From positions 1,631,897-1,695,896 of the forward strand of contig MU004184.1 of assembly GCA_010093605.1 (NCBI GenBank): 64,000 bases of DNA, given 5' to 3'. The translations under genes were made by a program, and so were the position numbers. This document shows positions 54,979-64,000 of the stretch, one piece after another; the first letter of the stretch is position 1; the number at the start of each line of letters is the position of its first letter. The DNA comes from Lophium mytilinum (Eukaryota > Ascomycota > Dothideomycetes > Mytilinidiales > Mytilinidiaceae). Below the pieces are notes generated by a model. That model saw only the letters and a program-made list of their open reading frames with translations. It was not told the origin of the DNA and made no database searches.

Positions 54979-57900
54979 CGATTTCACGGCGAAGTCTGCA
55001 CGTAATCGAGCAACACACAGAGACGAGTACGATCTAACGGCGTTCGTGGCGCAAAACCAATGGTCGGTGGGGAAAGGGGGTTATTGAAAGAGTCTTTTGT
55101 CCTTCGTTGTGGCCGTCGAAGCCTTGCTCTATACCATGTGTGCGAAGCACCGCGGACGGCGTTTTATGGGGAAGAAACGGCGTTTGTGTATTGCATTTCC
55201 CGTCTGCATTTTCTCTGGCGTTTTCTCTATTTGTCTGTTTCTCCACCCGACTTGTGCGCGGCAAGATAAGATCATGTTTGTGAGGAACTGAATATTTGTC
55301 CGTATCAGCCCTTGCTTTGCCAGAAGACAAGACAAGAGGCTTTCTATCGCTTCAAGCATAGACGTCGGACACCTGGCGGTTATGGTGCTAGTCCACTTTG
55401 ATTACCCACCATCGAATTATGCGTGTACATTATGGACTCTTCGGCTCTATGCGATACAATCGTGAGTGGCCTAGGAAATTATTCCAAGCTCAAACAAATT
55501 ATCACATACTTCCTAACGTGGATTTCCTTGATCGTTGAGCTGTACTGACTCATTGAGCTGGAGCGAGCGGCACGCGAAAACCTTGCTGCATTGAATAAGG
55601 GTTCCCTTTCATTACTTTAAGGGAGGTCATGGCGCTGCCTGCCCACGAGACGTTAGGTCCCACTGTGCCATGGATTGTTTTTCCAATAGAGTACACGGAT
55701 TCCTTCTAAAGTCTACGAACGCTGTCTGCGACCAAATTGTCCCATCTTTGGCTACCTTCAACATGTGTTCTGACAACTCGACAATTTCACATCCCTCACG
55801 ATACTACTGCCCTGAGGCGATCGCTAAAGAATCACAGATCTATTGGGGCACTGGGCATAGCGTATTTCCTGACCGCTACAGATCCGGACGGCCTTGGTGG
55901 AAACGGCTTAGCTGCTCCCTTACCTTGAATTAGGATCAACGTACATAGAATCGCGGCTTGATGCTAGTCGACGTGTCACCCTCACTGTACAGCAGCACAA
56001 TGGAAGCCAGCCTCTGCTTTGAGGCATGATCTACCTGTTAGCTTATGTATGGTCGCCGTCGCTTCTTAGGATGAATAGAAGTGATGGATGTAACTAATCG
56101 AACACGCTAAAGCAAAGGACATCATAGTGCACGCCGCTTCAGGGTATGAATATGCAGCTTGATTAAAAGGAAGATCGAAAGATCGAGAAGGCACATCCCG
56201 CGCTGGGCACCCCGGGGCAGTTGCGGAGACATCTCCGACGACAAGTCTATTTCATCGACAAAAAACACCCGGGCCTTGAATGTTCTCCAAAACGCTGGAC
56301 TCTATATTCACATCTAACACCACAGCAAACGCATACTTTCGGAGGATTTTGCTGCACATCAGTCTCTGATTGGACGACTCGTCTTCCAGAAGGAACAAAA
56401 GGGACGATCACCTCCACTGGATTCGACCCGCCACTTCCCGTAGCGCCAGCACCTCGAAAGCAGCCACCACGCCTTGCATGACCCAATGCATTGCGTACAA
56501 CACCAAAAGGCCAAAACGCAAACTCAAATGCTCGCGGCACCGCTTACTACCCGCGTTGCATTGTGCGATAAATGCCGCACCAGCCGTCTGCGACTATGCA
56601 GAGGCGTCGTTTTACGACGTCCAAAGTCAGAAGTCCATGACTTCCATCCGCGTATTCGCGCGCCACATAATCCTCCCGACGGGACCGCACGCTACGCAGC
56701 ACAGGTGTCAATCCACTCGGTGTAACGCGAGATGCAGATGAGGCGCCTGTCAGCTGTCATGAACTGGCGGTCGGTAACCAGTCACGAAAGTGGTCACATA
56801 TCACATTATCCGCACATCCCGCAGTCGAACCTTTGGAAGCAAACATGGCAGCATGTGTAAGGCTCGAAACGGAATCCCAGGGCCACTACTGCATCCATCG
56901 GGTACGCGCAAGCGCGACAAACACGCCAGCCTTGCAGCACATCCCGAGCCGACGTCCCAAGCAGCCGAATGAAAATCAAAAGCAACCGATAATCGCCTTC
57001 CAGTAGGGGAACCCTATCCGCCTTTCCGCCTCCTCGTGCTTGCCAAGCCAGCCTTGCTCGTACTGATCATGCAGGGCTTCTGACCGTCTTTGCTTTTGTC
57101 CGTCTCGACGCCCACCTCGCGAACGTAACGAGATAGTGCGTCAGCGCCTTTACATACTCTCAAACTAACCCCCCCTTAGCCTCCCACGCGAAGGCTCTGT
57201 TGGCACTCACTGGTCGGGCCTGCAGGCGCAACTCGGCGGTTACCTTTGCACTACGCCGCGAACCTTAGCACTAAAAAGCAAACAATCCTCGCGTCGGGAA
57301 GACGCGGATCCGTCCGTGGGCTGCATCGACGTCCACGCTTCAATGGCGGGGGAGCCAACCGCGCCGTTGTACGAGAAAAAGCATGAGGGAGTGTGGAGGA
57401 AAACGCCTCTTGTCTCCAAACGGAAATAGTCCGCCTCGCGTGCGCAGATCAGTCCGGGAAACGAGGGCACGGCTCGCTTTCGCGTTACAGAACTGATGGC
57501 GCTTGTCGCCGTTTCTCGGCGCCCGAGGTTTAGGCTTTTGATATTGCTTCCTCCCTTTCCCCCTTGTGTGATGTGGAGTTGAGGTGGGTTGTTCGCAGCT
57601 TGCATGGGGGTTTCTCCATAGCTATTTTTCACGAAAACGTCCGACAGTTCTTGGCAATTAACATCAGAAACATTTGAGTGTCTCCTGTAGCTCAGCGACT
57701 TGACAACAACATGCGCCAATACTAGGGCAATCAGGCAAACATAACCTACAGTTTCGCAGGACCCAGTCATGAGATGGACTCGGAACAAGCAGCAGCCTTG
57801 AAAGCATCCAAAAAGAGATCAGAATGTTATTTTCCGTTGTGCTTCCCATCGGGAACAAGTTACCTCAACATCTCTTTCACCGTCTTATCATAATCATACC

Positions 57901-59126
57901 AAAAGACTGATTTCATTCACCTCAATCACGTGACCGATCACCCACCCCTCTTTTTCATCACTACGATACTCAGCTTCCCGTCTCATCTCCTCCCACACTT
58001 CCCTCATCTTACCGCACCACCATCACCCTGTCAATATCTATAATGGAGCCCTTATACCATCCTTAATCATCCCCCGGGAACGACCCATCCGCAGCATCCG
58101 CACCCCCAACAGCCCAATTTCGGGCCGCGTCCGGGGTTCAACGCAGGGCAGACCGGCACTGTGTCGGAATCAAGCCGACGTCATGGCGGCAGCGCCCAAC
58201 CTAGCGGTTGCCGGGCTCTTCACAACGGCAACAAGGGAGGTCCTGAGAATCAGCGCGTAGCGCGCCTTGTAGCCGGATATCCAGTCCCTTCATGATCCAA
58301 GCAATCGAGGCGGATGGGACAGGGGTGCAGCTGGCCAGCCTCGGCAGCGTGCGAGAGGTCATTTTAAGGTACTCTCGCGGTGCGACGGATAGGCGTGGGC
58401 TGCATTGCGGATCCGCGCCGAGTGGAACACGCACACGACAGCTGGTACGCTACGCATGCTGTGGGATGGGGGGAGGGATGGCTGGCGTTTTCAGTGAGCC
58501 TCGGGTTGTGCGACGGAGATGCGGTTGGGATGGGCTGGTTGTGTGACGCGGGGGCGAGGCTGTCGTGCGCCGTCGGGCACACAACGGGGCGGCATGTCTT
58601 AGGCGGCCCACGAGTCGTGGTGGGATGGATGGGTTTCCTGTGACAGTAGGTGTGCGTGCGGGCAATTGGGCTGGGGAGGCTGGCATAAAGACTTTGAGTG
58701 CTTTTAGAGTACGACGTTGTCGGCTGCTTCCGCTGCAGGGTTGAACGCTGTAGTGAGTGGGAGCGAGATGATCATGATCTGATGTTGTGGAAGGACGATT
58801 AGGGCGGTGGGGGATGGCCTTGCGTGGAAGACGCTCAGGTGGAGTTCCACGCAATGGATGAACGGGCACTCGAGAGGGAAGGGATGATGCTTGTATACGC
58901 CATGTGGACGGTCATCTGAAAGAAAAGGGGGGAAATGGCCTGTATAAGCCATGTGGCCGCTGGAGTCTCAGCCCGTTTCTGCTATATTGCTTAACCTGAT
59001 CGTGTCTATGGGGCCGGGAGATCCCCAATAGTGTCTCATGTCATAACGCCTAAACAAATTTCTTCCAAAATATGTACCCACATCCAAAAAAAACCGTCTC
59101 GTGAGGCTGTCCGGCCGTGTGCAGTT
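54979..59126. other. Intergenic, no confident gene
   Basis: A 4.1 kb spacer. The longest frame (57240-57788, minus, 182 codons) has one possible membrane segment near its start and no known domain. Other frames, such as those near 56221-56741, are short and lack splice-linked continuation. GC-rich DNA at 58200-58700 produces antisense frames. Confidence 0.45.
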
Positions 59127-59939
59127 TCACAGCTCCCAAATCGAGTCGCCCGACTCCACTGCCTCCTCGGCGCTGAACAAAGATGCCATCCATGCGGATC
59201 CCCACCACGCGTCTGTCTTCTTCGACTCGCCGGGTAGGCGGCACTGCTTGACCTCCTCCTCCGTGACATTCTGCCACTCCTTCAGCGGGATCCATCCAAT
59301 GTACGCGCGGTCGCCGAAGCCGCCAATCCAGTAGACCTCCTTCACGACCAGCCGCACCCACTTGCTCTCATGGATCCGGTTTCCAGGCAGCCAAGCGTGC
59401 GCGTCCGGGTGGTACTTCACAAAGCACCCGGTGACATGCCCGCTCTTGACCTCCTCCTCGCTCAGCTCCTCTAGTTGTCCAACAAGGGAAAACCGCGGCA
59501 GGGCAGCCGCGCTGATGTGCGCCGGAGGCTTGAAGTGCGAGAACGGCGGGACCCACCGCAGGGACAATGTGATGTTGCTCCCCGCGGCGACGTTCTTGAA
59601 CGAGGTCGCGATGGAGATTGCGAGGATGGTGGGGTTGCCCGTAGCGGGCTCGCAGTCGGCGAAGTAGTCCATGAGTCCGATCGGCGCGCCGGCGACGTCT
59701 GAGGGCCGGTTTTCTGTTGGCCATGGGAGCTGGGAGGATGGGAAGATGGTGGATAGGGTCCCGATGGAGGTGAGGTGGAGGATGCGACGAGCTTGGATCG
59801 CGGACTCGTGGACGGTGGGGATGCGGTAGCCTGTCGAGGAAGGGTCTTCGGGGTTGGAGAAGATGTGTTGAGGGGAGGGGAGCGAAGATGCCCATGTGAG
59901 GGTGGCTAGGAGGGGCAGTGAGGCGAGAGAGAGGTGCAT
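59127..59939 (-). CDS. CREG-family secreted protein (PNPOx-like fold)
   Basis: A single exon encodes 270 residues. An N-terminal signal peptide, MHLSLASLPLLATLTWA, is followed by the CREG/pyridoxamine-5'-phosphate-oxidase-like domain (PF13883 type). Its motifs are ESAIQARRILHLTSIGTLSTIF, LMDYFADCEPATGNP, TLSLRW, LPRFSLVGQLEEL, GCFVKYHPDAHAW and VYWIGGFGDRAYIGWI. Proteins of this family enter the secretory or vacuolar route. They bind neither FMN nor pyridoxal phosphate in the animal homologue, and the fungal function is unknown. The length matches fungal members, and the signal peptide supports this start. The GC-rich coding sequence gives long antisense shadows. Confidence 0.87.
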   Translation of the reverse strand: MHLSLASLPLLATLTWASSLPSPQHIFSNPEDPSSTGYRIPTVHESAIQARRILHLTSIGTLSTIFPSSQLPWPTENRPSDVAGAPIGLMDYFADCEPATGNPTILAISIATSFKNVAAGSNITLSLRWVPPFSHFKPPAHISAAALPRFSLVGQLEELSEEEVKSGHVTGCFVKYHPDAHAWLPGNRIHESKWVRLVVKEVYWIGGFGDRAYIGWIPLKEWQNVTEEEVKQCRLPGESKKTDAWWGSAWMASLFSAEEAVESGDSIWEL

Positions 59940-60295
59940 GGCGAATGTCGTTGACCGCAGCCGGAGCGTTTAGTGAGCTGTGAAGAGGTACGAGAAGCTG
60001 TAGATTGACTAGTAGAGTTAAATAAGAAGTAAAACAAGACAGAGAGCTTGAAGCGTGAAGCGTGACGCAGGAAGCAGGTCGTTGATATCATGAAACGGAG
60101 CTGAGGTGGAGTTGAGCCGAGCTTTGCCGTTCCGATAGCGCCACGTGCATCCTGACTCCTAAAGGTTGATCTTAACAGGTCTAGCAAAATCTATGGACAG
60201 TATCTTGAATTTGAATGCAATTTGGCATCGCTCTCGGCGTACAAGAAATCCGTGCTGAGCGGTCCAAATTGATAGCAATGGACAATAAAAAGAGC

Positions 60296-60300
60296 AAAAA
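60296..60300 (-). terminator. Pol III terminator of tRNA-Val
   Basis: TTTTT directly follows the discriminator base on the minus strand. A second T-run lies a few bases further on. Confidence 0.85.
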
Positions 60301-60383
60301 TGATCACGTCCAGGTTTGAACTGGAGACCTTTCGCGGAACTAATTTGTTAGGCGAACGTGATAACCAACTACACCACGCGACC
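60301..60383 (-). tRNA. tRNA-Val (anticodon AAC) with 9 nt intron
   Basis: The 83 nt gene on the minus strand folds as a cloverleaf. The acceptor stem is GGTCGCG against CGTGATC (two wobble pairs), with discriminator A at 60301. The D arm carries the A-box (TGGTGTAGTTGG). The anticodon stem is TTCGC/GCGAA with anticodon AAC at 60349-60347. The T arm is TCCAG/CTGGA with loop TTCAAAC (B-box). A 9 nt intron at 60345-60337 sits one base after the anticodon, the canonical place. A run of five T follows the 3' end directly (60300-60296), a polymerase III terminator. Removing the intron leaves 74 nt. Confidence 0.93.
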
Positions 60384-61084
60384 GTATATGAATGTAGAGG
60401 CAAATTTTACAATATAAGTACTATCATGTTACTCAGGGGAGAATCTGTTCCTATTCTAAGTCTACCCCACTTTATATGCGGCAATCAGCTAGTGTATGGA
60501 ACTGAGTGTCACCACTACTATCTTCAAAAGATTCACAACTTCGCCAGTCTGATTCCAAATTGCTTCGAACATGAATCAAATTGTAGAGGTCAAGAACATC
60601 ACATAGGTTGCTTAGGAATACTCGATTGACTGGAGTACCCTCTCTCGCCGCTCCCTTAGAAAGACAGTATCTCGATCGGATGCGCATGAAAATCAACTAA
60701 ACCTCGATGCTGCGCAGTCAGCTGCCCCTGCGTATGTACTACAAGGAAGGCTATTTAGCACACAACCTAATTTCATATTCTTTCCGCATCTATACAATAT
60801 TTTGCGACTATCAAAATCACTCTGAGCTTCTCTTTAACCTAGGAGCTGAAGATGAATTCTTCATGTGTGTAACTATGCCAATCCGGTAGCAGACGCGTAT
60901 GTATTCGCATTGTGACAATTTCAGTTATTCGGTGACTTAGCCATCACGAGTCTACAAACGGAGTGACGATGATTACCGCCTTCATCTAGAACATAGGTGT
61001 CTAGAACCACATTTGGCCGACTTTGGCAAAGACCTTATAGCTTTATATTCATTTTACAACACGTCAACTAACCTGATCGATCTA
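60384..61084. other. Intergenic, AT-rich
   Basis: No gene is seen. Short frames here lack any recognisable motif. Confidence 0.4.
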
Positions 61085-61710
61085 TCAATCGGTTGCATAC
61101 AGACTCGTCGACCACAGTTGAGACACAGCCGAAATATTCCAGGTAACGGGGGCTTCCTCCTTCGTCCAGTAGGGGTAATGGCCCTCCGAAACTCTTACCG
61201 CGGCTCTGCCTCTGCCTGCTTGATAAACATTGTTCTCTTTCCATTTCACGCACCACAACTCTACCAGCGTAGGGAGATCTTCAATGTCTTCAGGTCCTCG
61301 GACTAGGTGTACCAATCCAGATCTATACGCCGCCTCATCTTCGATACCACTGACCTTGTATCTGGAACCGAGTGATATCGCCTCCTCTTTCGGCAACCTC
61401 CTTACTTTCCTCACCGGCTTTTTCGGCAACGCCAGTTGAGAAGATAGGACCTTTCTCGATGTCATCGCGAGCATCATCCATTTCTTCCACTTTCTTTCAG
61501 AGGACAGACATGGTCTTCGGGATCACAAGTTTCATTGAATACCAAATTGATAAGCTGCTTTGACTCATGTGCCATGCATAATCTCCCCTGGGAGCTTTTC
61601 CGCGACGGCACGATTGGAAAGAGGCTGACATGTCGGAAAGTAAAGTGTTCTTTAGAAGTGTTGCATGGTTGATGTTGAGCGATAGAGATGATACTCTTGA
61701 ACTGTTCATA
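61085..61710 (-). CDS. Probable multi-exon hypothetical gene, 5' end unresolved
   Basis: The minus strand holds a chain of coding-like segments. The first is an open stretch with NYEQFKSIISIAQHQ and LINLVFNETCDPEDHVC (about 61705-61490). The second is acidic, with DDARDDIEKGPIFS and EKAGEESKEVAERGGDITRF. A good 55 nt intron (GTCAGT...CACCTAG, near 61358-61304) then joins it to VRGPEDIEDLPTLVELW and EGHYPYWTKEEAP. The last segment runs open to a stop at 61085. The link between the first two segments is uncertain, and I find no convincing start codon. The family is not recognised. The composition argues for a real gene, perhaps lineage-specific. Confidence 0.35.
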
Positions 61711-61921
61711 ATTGCTCGCATTAAAAAAAGAGAAGACGCAGGTGACGAAGTTTTGCTATATTAAGGCCGTTGCCTACCACAAGTGAGTAACAATGTTAAA
61801 GTAAGCTGTGTAGTATAAATTAGCACATAGGAGGAAAGCGCTGAGTCGTTTCTCCGCACTGTAAGCGTCATACCGGGCTGAGCATTATCAGTCACGCTAG
61901 CTAAGTTACACAGACATAACG
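61711..61921. other. Spacer before eS30 leader
   Basis: The presumed promoter of the ribosomal protein gene lies here or just downstream. No specific element is assigned. Confidence 0.35.
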
Positions 61922-62132
61922 ATGACTCAGCTCTCGGCTAAATCCAACAGCGATTTTGAACTCGTCGTCTCCAGCGTCAAGGAGTCACTACCTACAACCA
62001 AGACACCAGTCGTCCATCCTGTAAGTCTACCCCGGCATCTCAAAGGAACGCTCACATTCCTCTGCTGCCCTCTGAATTTGCGCTTTCTCGCACCTCTCTG
62101 AACAACCGGCTAACGTTTGTTTCGCCACCCAG
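61922..62132 (+). promoter_or_regulatory. eS30 5' leader with likely 5'UTR intron
   Basis: A strong intron, GTAAGT at 62022, GCTAACG branch site and CACCCAG ending at 62132, lies 28 nt before the eS30 start codon. The leader upstream contains an ATG at 61922 with a 33-codon frame up to the intron. After splicing that frame would run past the main start codon out of frame. Either transcription starts downstream of 61922, or translation of eS30 has an overlapping upstream frame. Confidence 0.5.
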
Positions 62133-62160
62133 AAGAACCCGACACCCACAAACCGCAATC

Positions 62161-62525
62161 ATGGGAAAGGTCCACGGATCCCTCGCTCGTGCCGGAAAGG
62201 TCAAGTCGCAGACACCAAAGGTACGCTAAGCCCAACACAATGAGAGATGGAGGACGGATGCGGTGATGGAAGATGGGGGCCAAGCGCACACGAACGCAGC
62301 GGTGCTGGAAGCAACACTTGCTGACGAGAATCTTGCAGGTTGAACCCCAGGAGAAGAAGAAGACCCCCAAGGGCCGCGCCAAGAAGAGAATAACTTATAC
62401 CCGCCGATTCGTGAACGTCACGATGACCGGTGGCAAGCGAAAGGTACGGACAAGCTGAATGCCATCACATATTGATGTGCCGGAGTCTAACACTCGTGCA
62501 GATGAACCCCAACCCGACCACATAG
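62161..62525 (+). CDS. RPS30: 40S ribosomal protein eS30
   Basis: Three short exons, 62161-62220, 62339-62443 and 62502-62525, give 62 residues. The protein reads [20 protein letters not shown], then [35 protein letters not shown] and MNPNPTT, matching eS30 along its whole length. It is a highly basic small-subunit protein near the decoding region. Introns are 118 nt (GTACGC...TTGCAG) and 58 nt (GTACGG...GTGCAG). It is a standalone gene without the ubiquitin-like fusion found in animal FAU, as is usual in fungi. Each exon is too short to appear as a long open frame. Confidence 0.96.
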
Positions 62526-62914
62526 ACAATTCCAACGAAGGGAAGGGGACGGAGGAGGACAAAACGGAGCGGCGGGGGATTTCCTGATGATTTCTCGACT
62601 CTCGGAACTGGCTATGACTCTGGATCAGAGGCACTGGGACTCGCGTCGCCAAGGTGGAAACGTCAGGTTCACTTGATGATACAACCCCATTCTTTGGAGG
62701 AAAGGGCATACTCACGGCGTATGTTGTATATTGGGCATCAACGGGATCTTTTATCAACGAAGCTCCTTGTTCTCTCTCTCAATTCTGCACCATGCATGCA
62801 TTCTCGTCTTTCTGTTCGTGACAAGAGCCTCTGATCCGGAAAGTGGGACTCGAGGATCCGTGCACAGTCAGCTGGTAATTGAATGCGTCTCCTTTGACTC
62901 TCGCACACCTACCT
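62526..62914. other. eS30 3' flank
   Basis: No gene is supported on either strand. Confidence 0.4.
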
Positions 62915-63378
62915 ATGCGGACTGTCGCTGACGTCACATCATCAAGATCAACCATTGTATCTCGTCTTAACACGCCAGAAGCACTCAGCTCACCTACTAA
63001 GCACCAATGCAATGAAGGCCTCGAATCAGCCATTATTTTCAACGAATCCGCTTCTCCATTCGTTAGTTATGTCACCCTTGGCGACTCTCTGCTTGCGCGT
63101 GTATTGTAATCCGCAAGACCCATAGACTACCACGGCACAACACCAAAGCGATGGAAACGAATACAGAGCCGGTGACTGGGACGACTTGAACAGTGGTGAT
63201 TTCGTCGTACGAGTTGTTGTCAACGTCCTGGATTACACTAAAAGTGCCCTGCCAAGTTGCGTGAGTGGGCCAAATGCCGCGAAGACATCGGTAAGAAGTG
63301 CCAATGAAGGCTTCCCCCCAACCTCAGATGTTTGGCTTACTCTTCACTACCTAGGAGGTCTGGCCTCTCTACCTTTAG
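62915..63378 (+). CDS. Candidate small hypothetical gene
   Basis: A possible three-exon gene is 62915-63061, 63126-63260 and 63355-63378, giving 101 residues with every junction in phase 0. Introns are GTTAGT...CATAG (64 nt) and GTGAGT...CCTAG (94 nt). The predicted protein contains HQCNEGLESAIIFNESASPF, then DGNEYRAGDWDDLNSGDFVV and a short C-terminus VWPLYL. The composition of the middle exon looks coding. No family is recognised. A competing open frame lies antisense over exon 2, so the strand is not certain. Confidence 0.3.
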
Positions 63379-63860
63379 GTATGGTAACTGTGTAGCAACG
63401 TATCCCCATTGGAAAATCTCTCCCAATGCAATACATTCGTCCAATTCACGCCGTCGATAATTTTGATTCCAAGAACAGACGAAGACTCCGCAAAATCATA
63501 GCGCACATACTCTTATTCGCAATCAAGGTAGATTTGATGACGAAGACAGTCTTCTACGCAGAATCTTCCAGCTTGATTCGGGGGCCACGTGGGTGCACTT
63601 CACCTGTGTTCGGACCAGCCAATGAGGAGACTGCCCGATCAGCTAAGCGAGTTCTTATTCACGAACCCAGAACAATAGCAAGATCACAATAGCAAGACTC
63701 AATAACGCAGATTTCGAGTTCAAAATGACTTCTCGAATTATCCTGGTGCAAGACTCTTCTTTACGACAACTCCCTCCTTGGATCTCAAGCAGTACTCTTG
63801 ACCTGACTTTCTTATTTCAATCCAGCGACATTTCAGCGACCAACAGCCCAGTCTGAGAGC

Positions 63861-64000
63861 ATGTTTGATCTATCGAGCGCCAATTCGGCTTGCGACCTCA
63901 ACGGAGTCCTGCAGTCCATCTCTCCCAAAATCCCAGTTCCCACAATCGGCATGTCTCTAGTCATCAAGTCACCAATCGTCACCGCCGCAACTCCTGCCAG
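63861..64000 (+). CDS. Possible 5' end of a gene cut by the window edge
   Basis: An ATG opens a frame that stays open to the last base (MFDLSSANSACDLNGVL, then KIPVPTIGMSLV). A TTTCAG acceptor-like site at 63832-63837 could precede it. There is too little for a family call. Confidence 0.3.
   Translation, partial: MFDLSSANSACDLNGVLQSISPKIPVPTIGMSLVIKSPIVTAATPA

Noticed and set aside
57240-57788. 182-codon minus-strand frame with one possible membrane segment
   Set aside because: No family, no splice-linked extension and weak composition. Left as unannotated.
59368-59895. 175-codon second frame inside the CREG-family gene
   Set aside because: It is a same-strand shadow of the real gene, Arg/His/Pro-rich as expected from its GC-rich third positions.
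1-64000. Search for retroviral-like, Polinton-like or other virus-derived elements
   Set aside because: No capsid, polymerase, integrase or long terminal repeat signature was seen by eye on either strand.
1-64000. CRISPR-like arrays
   Set aside because: The tandem repeats found are satellites or minisatellites without unique spacers of constant length, and the DNA is eukaryotic.

Overview
The window looks like nuclear DNA of a filamentous ascomycete (Pezizomycotina). The evidence is short GT-AG introns of about 45-120 nt with CTAAC-like branch points, two Zn(II)2Cys6 regulators and a FlbC-like C2H2 regulator, a standalone ribosomal protein eS30 gene and an intron-bearing tRNA-Val. A member of the Dothideomycetes is a guess from general appearance only. 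There is no CRISPR array, no bacterial operon and no recognisable virus-like element. All exon maps were assembled by eye from splice signals and from conserved protein frames across the junctions.

Layout. 1-4.2 kb is non-coding apart from a small relic of a sugar-transporter gene that runs into a perfect 33 x 9 bp repeat. 4.3-5.6 kb holds eIF3m. 6.0-6.8 kb is a ~180 bp satellite. 7.0-13.6 kb has three genes: a SAM methyltransferase with a histidine-rich loop, TYW3, and a DUF2461 gene whose last introns are hugely expanded. 13.6-18.7 kb is a GC-rich, gene-poor stretch that leads into a Zn2Cys6 regulator (18.75-20.15 kb). A second ~170 bp tandem repeat lies at 23.1-23.8 kb. A divergent pair follows: an Rqt4/TRIP4-type zinc-finger protein and a PPIL1-type cyclophilin.

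The standout is 27.0-39.1 kb. It holds aspartate kinase (HOM3-like), homoserine O-acetyltransferase (MET2-like), a nitrilase with an intact E-K-C triad, a Zn2Cys6 regulator and an O-acetylhomoserine sulfhydrylase-like PLP enzyme. These are the entry and exit enzymes of the aspartate to O-acetylhomoserine route, grouped with a regulator and a nitrilase. The arrangement recalls the amino-acid supply genes FUB3, FUB5 and FUB7 of the fusaric acid cluster. It would also fit a cyanide-fixing route from O-acetylhomoserine to 4-cyano-2-aminobutyrate to glutamate. No polyketide synthase, NRPS or transporter is visible, so the end product is unknown.

Downstream lie an F-box-like gene, divergent from a Nup53/Nup35-type nucleoporin, then about 11 kb without a confident gene (GC-rich from about 45 kb). 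That leads into a FlbC-like C2H2 regulator (53.8-55.0 kb). The right end carries a CREG-family secreted protein, tRNA-Val(AAC), a poorly resolved minus-strand gene, ribosomal protein eS30 with an apparent 5'UTR intron, and two weak gene candidates, the last running off the window edge.
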